DNA of 64,000 nt from Tanypteryx hageni (lineage: Eukaryota > Arthropoda > Insecta > Odonata > Petaluridae). Each line of letters starts with the position of its first letter. Within the stretch, counting starts at the first letter, position 1. Positions 32,334 through 44,453 of the stretch are shown here, one piece after another. A model generated the notes under the pieces. The model was not told the DNA's origin and made no database searches. It was given only the letters and a program-made list of their open reading frames with translations. Both the position numbers and the translations under genes were made by a program. The stretch is from positions 17,679,840-17,743,839 of the forward strand of contig CM054116.1 of assembly GCA_028673005.1 (NCBI GenBank), written 5' to 3'.

Positions 32334-33323
32334 CATGGAAAGTGTTGTTATAATAAAATAAGCAAAAATTGACTAAATTGATGCATACAAATGTTCAGTT
32401 GAAGAGAAGCAAAAAGGACATATAGGTATTTAAATGAGGAAGAAGTTGACGATTATATTTTGGTCGAAATTAAAAAATTGTTATAGAAGTTTTCTTATTG
32501 TACCTTCTTGGATATGTTTTAATTCCTTAATTTCATATGTAAATGAAGAAACAAATTTCGCTGTCAATTATAGGGAACGAATACATATATTCCTAACAAA
32601 TAAAAGTATTGCAGGAGATGGAAATCGGCGATTTCATGGGAATCCGTTGATAGTAGCCGAGATCGTATTTAATTGAGAAGATATATTGGAAACACTAATT
32701 GACTAATTTTTCTCCGAATTAATTATTTGAGCGTAAACTATACTTAAAATGCAATTTGAAAATAACGATTCAAATATGACGCCATAAATTCCCATTAAAA
32801 GCACTAAATCAATGCAGTCGTAATATATACGATATCAGTTCCCATTTAAAAGCATTGATCTTGTCAGTATGGTTTTAGCATTTGGCATTGTTGAAAAGAG
32901 GAATAAAATCTTTTTTATGTTATAAAAATCAGTTATTTAAGCTATTTCGGCACGGATATTAATTCTGCTTTAAAAAATAAGCAACTCTACTATGTGATAC
33001 TTGAACAAATCTCAGGAAAGAACTGATATAAAAGTTGTCTCGCGTAATTTTTAATAAATAAACATTCATTTTGTATGTAATAATTGTATCTAGCTACGTA
33101 TATCATATAAGATTTACGGCAAGGGAGAGTGGCCTCGGGATTCCCTAGAAGTAACAATGACCCCTCTAAAGAAGAAGCCAAAGAAGCCTTCTGTCACACA
33201 CTTTGCGTATGCGCGAGCCCAAGGTCAGATTGTTCTACTATCAGCAAACACATGTTGTTCATTGCTCGATGCTGTCGGTCTTCAGTTGTTCGACCAACTA
33301 CGTGAACACGCACATCTGCACTC

Positions 33324-33470
33324 ATGGAGTGGACAAAAGCAAATACAATCAAACTAATTGAATTTTATGAAAAATATTCAGTTTTATCGGATGATACCTC
33401 TAGCGAACATAAACAAGCAAATTATCGCATTGAAGCGCTAAGCGAAATCGGGTCATTAGTATTTAGCTAA
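33324..33470 (+). CDS. MADF-like short ORF, open (C2)
   Basis: 49 codons: MEWTKANTIKLIEFYEKYSV, then a middle with DDTSSEHKQANYR and an IEALSEIG helix, ending VFS-stop. Length and pattern (WT at the start, LIxxYE, later R..AL..I) fit the first half of a MADF domain, which normally spans about 85 residues, so it is probably a truncated remnant. It lies just after the LINE scrap. No donor site was evident at its end. Confidence 0.4.
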   Translation: MEWTKANTIKLIEFYEKYSVLSDDTSSEHKQANYRIEALSEIGSLVFS

Positions 33471-34128
33471 AATCGGTCGATTATCCGTAATTTCGAAATA
33501 TTTGCTTTAATATTTGATGAATGTAAAAACGTACTGGAATAAACGTTGTAGCAAATTTAATTTTGTACGAAGTTCGTTTAAAACATTTCCCCATATAATG
33601 CATCGTTTAAGAGATATGTTTATGACATATTTTTTTGTCTTACCCCACCACTCCACCTACCGGCGACTATTGTAAACACATTACACTTACGTCTTATGAA
33701 CGCTCCTTTTTATTTTTTTAACTGTTGGAGCTTTGTGGCTATAGCCAAAATTAGAAGGCGATGGTTTGAGTTTATTTCTTTTCTTTGTCAAGTCTTTAAA
33801 TCCGTCTCGCAGTTCCTTGAAATATTTATTATCATTTAACCTATTTGGAATTTGTTAGAAATATTACTGGCATAGAGAAGGTCATGTGGTGGCCACATTA
33901 GATTTTGAAATGTGTAACGGAAATTAATAATGGTAAATAACCCATTTCAATTTACACAATTTACCTTTGTTTGATAACACATGTTCATGCCTTATGGAAT
34001 TGCGAATGTTTTGTGTTTTTTATTAAATATGTAATGGATATCAATAATGGCCAATAACCCTTTTCAATGCACATATATATATTTTTCCTTTCTTATTGTA
34101 TGCACATATATCTTATGGAAGTGAGAAT

Positions 34129-34387
34129 TCACAAGGAAAGTGGTTTTCAATGGTAAAGTCATAACTTGGGGTGGTTGGAACGGAAGGATGAGAAGAAAAA
34201 ATCACGAGAAAACGCCGGGAATCGAACTCGAGCCTCCGACTAGCCGCTGAGGCGTGCAAATCGCACACCATGAAGCCCTCATTCAACACGTCCTAGGAGA
34301 GTACAGATCCTGAACGTAGAAGCGTACTGCAAGGCAGTCACTTAAGACATCAACAGAACTGAAATATTTCACAGCGAGTGAAAAACC
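34129..34387 (-). mobile_element. SINE-like insertion with tRNA-like core (C2)
   Basis: As at 7,130-7,388; the same 11-bp duplication at 34,118-34,128 and 34,388-34,398. Confidence 0.65.
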
Positions 34388-34885
34388 GAAGTGAGAATAA
34401 CGTTTGAATATTTATAAAAAATGTAATGGATATTAATAATGGTCAAGAAGCCATTTTAATTTACATAATTTTCCTTTCTGCTTGGATGTACATATGTCTT
34501 ATGGAAGTGAGAATGTTTGTATTTTTAAATGAATATGTAATGGATATTTTGAATTTCATCAGCTACATAATATTTGTTTTTTCCTTAGTGAGTTCCGTTT
34601 TGTACGTTCATTATGTAGAGGTGTTCTTTTAATTGTAAAAATCGTTTAAGTGCTAATAAACGGATATATTAATTTCAGCTGTTTTTCTTATCTGCCATTA
34701 ATCCTCTTTACTTGGTGTATTACTTTGTCTATTAAAGTTCAAATCTAGAATAATATTCCTTATGACATCAAATAATTTTACAATGCGACAAATAGGAAAA
34801 TTTTCAATCCCGCGGAATTAATTTAATGACGGCGCAATAATACTCTCTCTTTGTTTCTCGTGAATTGCATTGTTAGGGACGCTCG

Positions 34886-34899
34886 GTTGTCTAGGCAAC
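34886..34899. promoter_or_regulatory. RFX X-box-like palindrome (C2)
   Basis: GTTGTCTAGGCAAC: both half-sites intact, 2-bp spacer. It lies 20 bp before ATG 34,920, which opens MGQRRKSFASLRMEPNIK up to donor AAG|gtaata at 34,974. The same site is at 44,953-44,966 (C3) and 55,021-55,034 (C4). Confidence 0.35.
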
Positions 34900-34919
34900 G
34901 GCTACTGCGATAGAACGTT

Positions 34920-35341
34920 ATGGGACAAAGGCGTAAATCATTCGCTTCTCTCAGAATGGAACCAAATATCAAGGTAATAGAAAAAATAATGTTTATAATA
35001 GTTATCGTTTTGTAGCTTAGTAGCTGACGACATTGTTCCAGTCTCGTATGATTTTTTTCGGAAGGAGCTGGAGAAAGTTGGATTGCATAGGTCAAGCTTT
35101 TTTTTACAGAGATGTGGGTTTAAGAGGTAAACGTTTTAGGTTGTCGGTTTTATTTGACATAAAATACGCCATAAAATGCAATTCGTTTGTAAGTGGTGCA
35201 CACGGATGAAAGGTAAGCGTAAATCAAAGCAGCGGTGAAATCGAGAGACGTGACCTATCATTTGCATGGAGTGCACTTATTGATATCAGCGGATCTCGGG
35301 GGTATACCGTTTTATTTTCACCGCGTGGGGGAGATTTGTAG
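34920..35341 (+). other. Candidate 5' exon cluster, unknown gene (C2)
   Basis: Pieces: 34,920-34,973 (ATG, 18 codons), 35,016-35,126, and 35,233-35,341 ending LFSPRGGDL-stop. In C2 the alternative frame of the first piece is also open (C1 has a stop there) and joins the second piece in phase, but it has no Met. A competing reading uses ATG CAATTCGTTTGTAAG near 35,178 with donor gtaagc at about 35,215. I cannot choose between them. Confidence 0.2.
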
Positions 35342-36430
35342 TCATGTTCGGAAGTCCTTAGCAGAAAACTATCGCAAAAATAATCGCTGCGAGCATAATG
35401 GTAATTTTCGAAGACCGGTGGCGCAATTATGAAGCCTGCATAAGAATTTTCGTAGCACAGTCAGGAGATGAAACTAACATTGTGGCAGGGTCAAATGTCA
35501 TTCATTCCCGTTCCCATTTCAATACAAGGAGCAAGTATTCTCGTGCGAGTTTATCTAGTACTTATGTCTTTACCGAATCGATGCTTAAGCAAGTCAGGAA
35601 AGTGTATCACAAATAGGCGCGTCTCGTTCGATATAGTGTTTGAAACTAAACGATACGATTTGAACGAACGCACGGCATAGAACTGCAAAACACCACGATC
35701 CTATTTTATCTCTCCGTCGACTAAAAATCCCTTCACTTCCTGACTTGGTGCATTAATAAACACATTACGTAATTTTATTTAGTACGTACTGCAAAACGAT
35801 ACAGAAGAAATGATTCCAGGTAAATATTCAATTTTTATTTACGCAGGTATTTATTTTCTAATCAGTTTTAATCAACCAAACAATCGACAATTATTTTAAA
35901 CGTACCCACCTCACATCAGATCATTAGTTGTAATATTTACGTTTCCGTTCTTTCTTCATCTTAGATATCCCCTTTTCCTTCTGCTTACTTAATCATTCAT
36001 GCCCGCGTAAGGAATTCAATGTATTTATGTAGCTACATATAGCAGATTTACTTCCGTAACCAACAAGTTTGTTTACGTTGATAACTATTAGGCAGCTCTG
36101 CATGAATTTCTCTAACTTCAGAGCGAATTACAAATTATTTGTTTCCCGATAACGGCCACTCCTACCATAAAAATGTATACGGAACGAAATACTGTACTAG
36201 TTCTACAGGTTCTTTTTGAAAACCTTTTTGATATGACCAATACTTTACGAGATATGACGGAGAGCTCATTTTTTGTCACCAGTAAAGTGGTGCCCCTGAT
36301 TGAATTCCGAGATTCATTTATGTGTTTTTCTTGTTCACTCATTCTTGATCTCATTCTTAATCTTAGATCACCATAACTCCGTTTATGTTATCATGATAGT
36401 CACGATGTACCACTCTTATTTTTCCCACAG

Positions 36431-36731
36431 GGCGCCCTGTACAACATCAAATCCAAGACCATCATTGTTTTATTGACGCTTCTCCGTATTTTCATAACGA
36501 TTGAGATAATCAAAATTTTGAAAGTATCCCTTATCACTTATATATTGCTGGATGCTTTATTTAACGACAAAATTCTCAAAATTATAAACAGTGTATTTTT
36601 CAAATTAAAAAAATATATTTGCTTTATTTATCGACTGGGGATGAGGAAAGTTTCAAATTTTTATCGAAAGTTAGAAAACAGTATTTGGGCGACGTGGGAT
36701 GGCTTCCTGATAACAAACTTCATAGAAACAC
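36431..36731 (+). CDS. Candidate internal coding exon (C2)
   Basis: Equivalent of 9,434-9,734 with intact acceptor and gtaagt donor; one Ile-to-Val change in RKxSNFY. It joins 36,885-36,946 in phase. Confidence 0.4.
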
Positions 36732-36884
36732 GTAAGTATTGCAGAATACTTTAATCAGTAATGGTGGGAAAGCCCTCGAAATTATTTTCCACTTTATATT
36801 TACGTATTTAGTAACCGGCGTTGCTCGAGAATTTAGTTATTTAATCGCGGTTAATACATTTGATTTCATTTTTTTTACCTTTAG

Positions 36885-36946
36885 ATGAAATTCCACTGGA
36901 AATGTGGGAGTACGTCCAGCCTCTACTCCTAGAAGGGAAACATTAA
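36885..36946 (+). CDS. Small terminal exon (C2)
   Basis: Equivalent of 9,888-9,949; acceptor and stop intact. Confidence 0.35.
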
Positions 36947-37026
36947 GGGGTTGGTACCCTCCGCCGAGAATTTGGCTCTGAACCCGATGTATAAACCCTG
37001 CCAAGATGATGGAGAGAACGACGACG

Positions 37027-37160
37027 TCGCACTGGATGCGGCTTCCGGTGCCGCCTGCGTAGGCTGGCACGTGCCTTCCTATGCCGGCGGAGCCCGAAGC
37101 TGCATCCAGTGCGACGTATCGATCCCTGAAGAAGATCTTTGGGATCGAAACGTCGGATTG
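37027..37160 (+). ncRNA. Hairpin plus hammerhead-like motif (C2)
   Basis: The inverted repeat (37,027-37,114) has more mismatches than C1 in the right arm (CCTATGCCGGCGGAGCC). The hammerhead-like block at 37,120-37,160 is unchanged. Confidence 0.4.
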
Positions 37161-37203
37161 CCATGCGCCATCATACGCAGCAGCTACCGGCAGCAGCACC
37201 CAG

Positions 37204-37334
37204 CGCTACGCTGGCGATAGCTTCGCCGTAAACGATAACAACACCTTTTACATCGGTTTCAGAGCTCGAGGACCGGACTACATCTTCGAGGGTATCATGG
37301 CGTGCTCCGATGCAACCATCCGGATAATTCAAAT
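37204..37334 (+). CDS. Candidate penultimate exon (C2)
   Basis: Same as 10,207-10,337, donor gtgagt intact. In C2 the frame is open back to a Met at 37,081 through the hairpin and hammerhead-like block, which is probably fortuitous. Confidence 0.4.
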
Positions 37335-37631
37335 GTGAGTTCGAAATATCAAAATTTTAAAGATGAGAAAAGAATTGCAGTGAAATTCTAAAATGAGAAT
37401 TAAATGGAATAAAATGGAACAAAGGAGGGGGAAAAGTAAATGAACAGAAAACTTTATTTATTTTACAATCGGTACGAGTTGGAAAGTCGATATCACCGTG
37501 GTGAAATATTTTTCGATAAAAAGATTCAATAGAACGTCTTCGAGAAAAAAATGTCCTTCTCACTTTAACCTTTGTCGACGTTTAGTTCCGAAACTGCGAG
37601 GTGCCCTTTTCGAAATAAATCACCATATTTA

Positions 37632-38542
37632 TCTCTCTCTTTTATGTGATCTGTAAAGCATCGATTAAAAAACTCATTCGGATAGAGGACGACATTTGTC
37701 CACAAACTTCCGCGAAACTCATAAATAGGCGATATAGTTACGCAGATAAAAATTGGAGAGCCGCCCAAGCTTACGACCCAGATTTGTACGTGAAGCCCCT
37801 AAAGAACGCATTTGACATCTCCGGGGATTCCACTAGTGAATAATATAGTTTTCCTTCTTGTTTATGAACCCGCACGTTCTAGTTGACCCTGGATGGGAAA
37901 AGGTGAATCCTGCGATTTAGTGTGTAAACTGTAGTCTGTGCGCTGCTCTAGGGACAAGAAAGCTTGCGATCTGAGGAAGATGCGAGGCTGAGGGAGACAA
38001 AATGGGACATTGTAAATAATAGCATGTATAATGTTCAGAGTTGTTCGAATACAGAAAACGTGTGCAACAATGAGAAACAGTATACTCCATAAATGGAGTA
38101 CACAGAGGCTGCAAAGGCGTTCTTTATGGGGAATGCGCTCAAAACAGTGTCAATAGATTGGGCGGTTCGTGAACTTTTATCTCCAACACTATAAGTCCTA
38201 ATTACATATATGATCCCGCTGGGTTTTTTCTGGTAATTGTCGTCCTCTATCTGAATAAATCTTTTTATGTGCACCTCACAGATCATATAAGAGCACGAGA
38301 GATAAAAATGTGGATTTTAAATTGTCGCTCGCCGATATAATTTTCGTAGCGATAGACGTAAACAAAATATGTGATATTATGACTGGGATTTTCTAGAAAT
38401 TTTTTCTGCGAAACTATAAACTGTTATTATATAGACCGCGGACGAATTTGTGGGAAATGTTGCTCTTTATCCGAATAAATGTTTTGATAAATAACTTACA
38501 GAACATATCGTATAGGAGCCAGGGAGAGAAAAATACGGTAGC
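37632..38542. repeat. About 200-bp repeat, inverted copies (C2)
   Basis: Equivalent of 10,635-11,545 with the same one-plus, two-minus arrangement. Confidence 0.6.
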
Positions 38543-40242
38543 AAATTGTTGCTTGACGGAAGAAACGAGTACACGATTATTTAATTTGGAAGTTATAATT
38601 GATGGATGCAGTTGAAAACCACAATGCGTTGATTAATTTTAACAAGTTTAATTAATTTAACTAAAATCCGGAAAGTGGTTTCTGGGATTAAAGATACGGA
38701 CGGACGGGGGCGACCTACCGACAAGGCGTTCCGCTGCTATCACTTAGTTGGTATAGAACGCATTAAAACTACACTTTTTGGTACATGTATCTCCAAAAAG
38801 CACTAAAATAATTTAATAATCTCCATTGGGGAAGAAACGAATGAGGGATGATAGTTGTGGTTTCTGAGTGCGTTCGGGTTTGTTTAAAATAATTCCTTTT
38901 AAGTTCATAATAAAAATACGTCTCCTCAAAAAAGAGATACGAATAGAAAATTCAGTGAAAACTCTCTCCTGTTATCCCCTGTAAATGGACGACTCGCAAA
39001 TCAAAGATTTATAACCGATTGTCATTTTTAAGAAAGATACAAAGTATTGTAATGAGAGACGGCGGAGAGAAAAATTATGATTAAAGGTTAAACGAGTCAT
39101 TGAAATTATATTAGAATTTTTATTTTATTACGAAATGATTAATTTTCTTTTTCATTTTTTTCAGGCCATCTAACGTCGCTGCATCAATATCCACTGTAAA
39201 ATGAAAATTTGTTGTACAATAAAAATGTATTTATTTACGGAAAAAATAAATCTTACATTGAATACGTCTAATAAAAATGTATTTTACATCGATGGTTGAG
39301 TAAATATATAGTCTATATGAGTCTATATGCACAGCCGTAGGGAGTGTTTTTAGCGCCCTTGGCAAATCCTTCATTTTCCGCCTTTAATTAAAATATAGAC
39401 ATAAATCAATTTATCAACATTTAATAACTTTGCGTTTTGGTATTCAATTGTTAAAATAGCAAAGGAATTGAGTCGTGTCTGCGTCACTGATGATTTGCGA
39501 AAGTTTTTGATAATTAAGTATTGCTCTATGTAGCAGGAAGCGTTAATTGCCGAAGTGATCTTACACAAGGAAGGGAAAACCTCCGCGGCGTGTTCTCAAT
39601 GAAACATAATATCCTAAAAGAAGAATCCACACTAGTAAATTTAATGAATTCCTCATAATTAACTGCTAGTCGCTAAATATTATCCTCGGCAACGTATCAT
39701 TTCGTACTGCAAAAAAATAACTGAAAGTACGATATAAATACATTGACGTACATCTTCCGATGGCTGGCGTTTTGTGCTGGTTAGAATTAATGAAGGACTT
39801 CGACTTCAAGTAAAACCTTACAGCATGAGAAACACTGCGTTACAACCAGACGCAGCATAAAAAGCGTAGTGCAACAGTATGACGTCGCTGGTATAGATCG
39901 AGTCCTCTACATTAGTTTCAATGCGTAACGCGGTACAACCTTTTTCTGAAGTGTTTCCTAGGCCTGGTTGGACGCGCTGCGTTATCGGATACTATAAACA
40001 CATTATCGGAAGTTATAGACACATTATTGTTAGTTATAAACCAAGTATCGGTAGTCATAAATACATTATTGGCAGTTATAAACAAAGTATCAGTAGTTAT
40101 GAACAAAATATCAGTAGTTATAAACAAACTATCAGTAGTTATAAACACATTATCGTGAATTATAGATTATAGATTATTGATAATTATAAACAATACTAAC
40201 CCTACCCTGTAATGGAAGAAAACTCTCAGGAAGTAGTAAATT

Positions 40243-40650
40243 AAAATGGGATACAGAGTGAACTAAATGATGTAGTTTCCAGAACAAGAAAGAAAATAAC
40301 CTCGATAACCGACGAAAAAATTGATGTATTTAAAAATATGAGAGAACAAGGTGAGTCAGCGGTTAAAATGGCAAAAAACTTGGGCGTATCTTTGTCTGTT
40401 GTGTACCAACTAATGAGGAGAATACACGAAGCTGAGGAAAATATGGAAGAAGTTGATTTAACACGGAAGAAGCCTGGACCCAAACCGCAATAAGTTTCTA
40501 GATTATCGGACAAAATATGTGAAACTATTCAAGCAGACTGCTCATTGACACAAAAAGGCATTCAATAAAAGTTGAGAGAATATGACTTCATCTGCACACA
40601 GTCTACTATATCGACGAATCTAAAAAATATTTGCATTACTAGAAAAAGAA
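40243..40650 (+). pseudogene. Tc1-like transposase, truncated (C2)
   Basis: Only the HTH half remains. Two nonsense codons absent from C1 (PKPQ-stop near 40,491 and GIQ-stop near 40,566) are shared with C3 and C4, so they predate amplification of the short unit. It ends at the deletion breakpoint at 40,650. Confidence 0.75.
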
Positions 40651-40837
40651 TTTTAATAAGTAAAAGAATATAAGCTTGCAGGTTGAAATATCCATTTTTC
40701 CATGTTAACTTATGGGGAATGGAAATCATTCTCAGGGATCGAACCAGGTCTAGTTTTTGAATTATGTTTTTGCAAATGACTTTCACTTTAAGAACCGAAC
40801 ATTCGCATTAAATATCAATCTTCTAGCTACTAGCTAC
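40651..40837. repeat. Short-unit junction C2/C3
   Basis: About 180 bp homologous to 26,431-26,610 joined to the hAT relic at the equivalent of 30,822. The second join carries a doubled TAGCTAC (40,824-40,837), absent from the parent. Confidence 0.9.
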
Positions 40838-40969
40838 TTTGTTTCGAAGGACTTTTCTCTTTCATTATTGAAATAGAGTGATCGACTTCTGTTTGTGAAG
40901 TTTTATGACAGTGGGTTTTGTCATGGGAACTTGCGGCTTCATGAATTTTTTTGTATTAATGAAAGAATA

Positions 40970-41281
40970 TCAAAATTCCCTATTCGCCCTTTGAGGAAAA
41001 AGTATACAAACTTGACATAGAGCAGCCTTTAAAAGTGTACAATAAGTTAACCAAGGAGTATGCTGAGTAAGCAACGGTAGACGGAAAGCTCGAATATTTT
41101 CACCATCATGCTTAAAGTCATAAGTCGGTGAAGATGTCCAGCATTTGCTCAAGATTTCATATTTAAATTCACTAATCATACTTTGTGGCCTTTCATCTAC
41201 CCTTACACAATCCAATATCAAAATGTTCACTAACTTCTGAAGCGACATCATAGATCTCAAGTTGTTCATCCACTTCATCAA
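40970..41281 (-). pseudogene. hAT N-terminal remnant (C3)
   Basis: 103-codon open frame. The TAA seen in C1 and C2 is a Tyr codon here, so TPWLTYCTLL and LCQVCILFPQ read through, supporting the TTF-type hAT assignment. The rest of the transposase is absent. Confidence 0.7.
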
Positions 41282-41318
41282 TTCCTGGATCCAATTTCGT
41301 TTTTATTTAAATAATGTG

Positions 41319-41320
<2 letters not shown>

Positions 41321-41382
<62 letters not shown>
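41321..41382. repeat. TA microsatellite (C3)
   Basis: About 62 bp of AT repeats. C1 and C2 have only about 10 bp at the same place. Confidence 0.95.
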
Positions 41383-41386
<4 letters not shown>

Positions 41387-42139
41387 TTTTATTGCTGTTA
41401 ATGAGAAATATTTCTATACGAAATTCATTTTTATTACTTCCATTGGCTACAAAACGTAACATGGAGCTCGTAAAAATATACAAATAAGGATGTGTACTAT
41501 GGCAAAGCATATAAAATTCAATACAACACAAAACATAATGAAATGGTATATTTTTAATTCATTTGTTTATTAAACCAAATAAGAAAAACGCCTTAAAATT
41601 AACCTACCTTCTTATTGAAGTTAACTAGAGTTAATATTTTTCCAACAGAAAAATATTCAGTTAAATAGATTTATGAGTAAAAACTCTATCAAGCAAATCT
41701 TTAAAATAGCGATTCCCTCTAATACCGCTTTTCTTATCCCTATAGACCTGCTCCTACAGGATATTTATTTGTGTAAAATAACCGTGCACATTTTCAAAAT
41801 TCAACTGAAGACAGGCCAACCTATTTAGAAAATATAATATGCTATCTGAAATTATCCGGGGTTTCTCGGGTTTTTAAGTCAAGATAGACAATTGTGAGGA
41901 AGATTTGAGAATAAAATCAAGTAATGAAACCAAGTTAATTTAAATTGTAATGCTTGATGTTACGCAATATTTCATGTCTTCCCATATTTTGCCCAAATAA
42001 ATAAATTTTCTCGCATCCTTTATAGGCGACTAACATAGTTTGTAGTTAACTAACTTTGTATCTTTTTTCAAATAATCATGATAAACAATCGATGGAATAA
42101 CTTTTAAAAGATAGTTATTTCACTCGAATCGATTTCCAG

Positions 42140-42400
42140 TTGAAGAAACTGCATCATATTATGTGTTCATGAATATCAAAAAAATTTAAACCTTGGGCAG
42201 GAATTGCACGCTCTAGGGAAGCAACCGGTGGAAACACGATTGAAGATATAGTCAAATTTAGCTTAACAATACCCATCCCATGCAAAGGCGGATTCTGTGG
42301 GTTTAATTTGTCACGTGAATATTTTATAGTGAAACCTATGAAACAAAACGTGTTCCCGGACTTTGAAATCGATTTGGCGATAAATGATTTGTTTGTATAA
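42140..42400 (+). pseudogene. Arrestin-like ORF, frameshifted (C3)
   Basis: Seven-A run as in C1 and C4 breaks the 5' frame; the 3' portion is open to TAA 42,398-42,400 and has the intact Gly codon. Confidence 0.25.
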
Positions 42401-43390
42401 CATGGAAGGTGTTGTTATAATAAAATAAGCAAAAATTGACTAAATTGATGCATACAAATGTTCAGTTGAAGAGAAGCAAAACGGACATATAGGTATTTAA
42501 ATGAGGAAGAAGTTGACGATTATATTTTGGTCGAAATTAAAAAATTGTTATAGAAGTTTTCTTATTGTACCTTCTTGGATATGTTTTAATTCCTTAATTT
42601 CATATGTAAATGAAGAAACAAATTTCGCTGTCAATTATAGGGAACGAATACATATATTCCTAACAAATAAAAGTATTGCAGGAGATGGAAATCGGCGATT
42701 TCATGGGAATCCGTTGATAGTAGCCGAGATCGTATTTAATTGAGAAGATATATTGGAAACACTAATTGACTAATTTTTCTCCGAATTAATTATTTGAGCG
42801 TAAACTATACTTAAAATGCAATTTGAAAATAACGATTCAAATATGACGCCATAAATTCCCATTAAAAGCACTAAATCAATGCAGTCGTAATATATACGAT
42901 ATCAGTTCCCATTTAAAAGCATTGATCTTGTCAGTATGGTTTTAGCATTTGGCATTGTTGAAAAGAGGAATAAAATCTTTTTTATGTTATAAAAATCAGT
43001 TATTTAAGCTATTTCGGCACGGATATTAATTCTGCTTTAAAAAATAAGCAACTCTACTATGTGATACTTGAACAAATCTCAGGAAAGAACTGATATAAAA
43101 GTTGTCTCGCGTAATTTTTAATAAATAAACATTCATTTTGTATGTAATAATTGTATCTAGCTACGTATATCATATAAGATTTACGGCAAGGGAGAGTGGC
43201 CTCGGGATTCCCTAGAAGTAACAATGACCCCTCTAAAGAAGAAGCCAAAGAAGCCTTCTGTCACACACTTTGCGTATGCGCGAGCCCAAGGTCAGATTGT
43301 TCTACTATCAGCAAACACATGTTGTTCATTGCTCGATGCTGTCGGTCTTCAGTTGTTCGACCAACTACGTGAACACGCACATCTGCACTC

Positions 43391-43537
43391 ATGGAGTGGA
43401 CAAAAGCAAATACAATCAAACTAATTGAATTTTATGAAAAATATTCAGTTTTATCGGATGATACCTCTAGCGAACATAAACAAGCAAATTATCGCATTGA
43501 AGCGCTAAGCGAAATCGGGTCATTAGTATTTAGCTAA
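43391..43537 (+). CDS. MADF-like short ORF (C3)
   Basis: Open, same 49 codons as C2. Confidence 0.35.
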   Translation: MEWTKANTIKLIEFYEKYSVLSDDTSSEHKQANYRIEALSEIGSLVFS

Positions 43538-44194
43538 AATCGGTCGATTATCCGTAATTTCGAAATATTTGCTTTAATATTTGATGAATGTAAAAACGTA
43601 CTGGAATAAACGTTGTAGCAAATTTAATTTTGTACGAAGTTCGTTTAAAACATTTCCCCATATAATGCATCGTTTAAGAGATATGTTTATGACATATTTT
43701 TTGTCTTACCCCACCACTCCACCTACCGGCGACTATTGTAAACACATTACACTTACGTCTTATGAACGCTCCTTCTTATTTTTTTAACTGTTGGAGCTTT
43801 GTGGCTATAGCCAAAATTAGAAGGCGATGGTTTGAGTTTATTTCTTTTCTTTGTCAAGACTTTAAATCCGTCTCGCAGTTCCTTGAAATATTTATTATCA
43901 TTTAACCTATTTGGAATTTGTTAGAAATATTACTGGCATAGAGAAGGTCATGTGGTGGCCACATTAGATTTTGAAATGTGTAACGGAAATTAATAATGGT
44001 AAATAACCCATTTCAATTTACACAATTTACCTTTGTTTGATAACACATGTTCATGCCTTATGGAATTGCGAATGTTTTGTGTTTTTTATTAAATATGTAA
44101 TGGATATCAATAATGGCCAATAACCCTTTTCAATGCACATATATATATTTTTCCTTTCTTATTGTATGCACATATATCTTATGGAAGTGAGAAT

Positions 44195-44453
44195 TCACAA
44201 GGAAAGTGGTTTTCAATGGTAAAGTCATAACTTGGGGTGGTTGGAACGGAAGGATGAGAAGAAAAAATCACGAGAAAACGCCGGGAATCGAACTCGAGCC
44301 TCCGACTAGCCGCTGAGGCGTGCAAATCGCACACCATGAAGCCCTCATTCAACACGTCCTAGGAGAGTACAGATCCTGAACGTAGAAGCGTACTGCAAGG
44401 CAGTCACTTAAGACATCAACAGAACTGAAATATTTCACAGCGAGTGAAAAACC
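44195..44453 (-). mobile_element. SINE-like insertion (C3)
   Basis: Same insertion and target duplication as in C1 and C2. Confidence 0.65.

Larger units (their letters stand above)
27004..40650 (+). repeat. Segmental duplication copy C2
   Basis: Second copy of 1-13,630. It adds what C1 lacks at the left: LINE 5' end and upstream DNA. It ends at the transposase breakpoint, where the first short-unit junction starts, so C2 is both the second long unit and the first member of the 10-kb array. Confidence 0.95.
30822..40837 (+). repeat. 10-kb tandem unit, C2 core
   Basis: Unit of 10,016 bp, shorter than C3 and C4 mainly because its TA run near 31,308 is unexpanded. C2 landmarks: conserved 80-codon ORF 32,434-32,676, LINE scrap 33,109-33,201, 115-bp repeat about 33,908-34,560, poly(A) terminal exon about 39,165-39,245, minisatellite 39,990-40,155. 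Confidence 0.95.
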
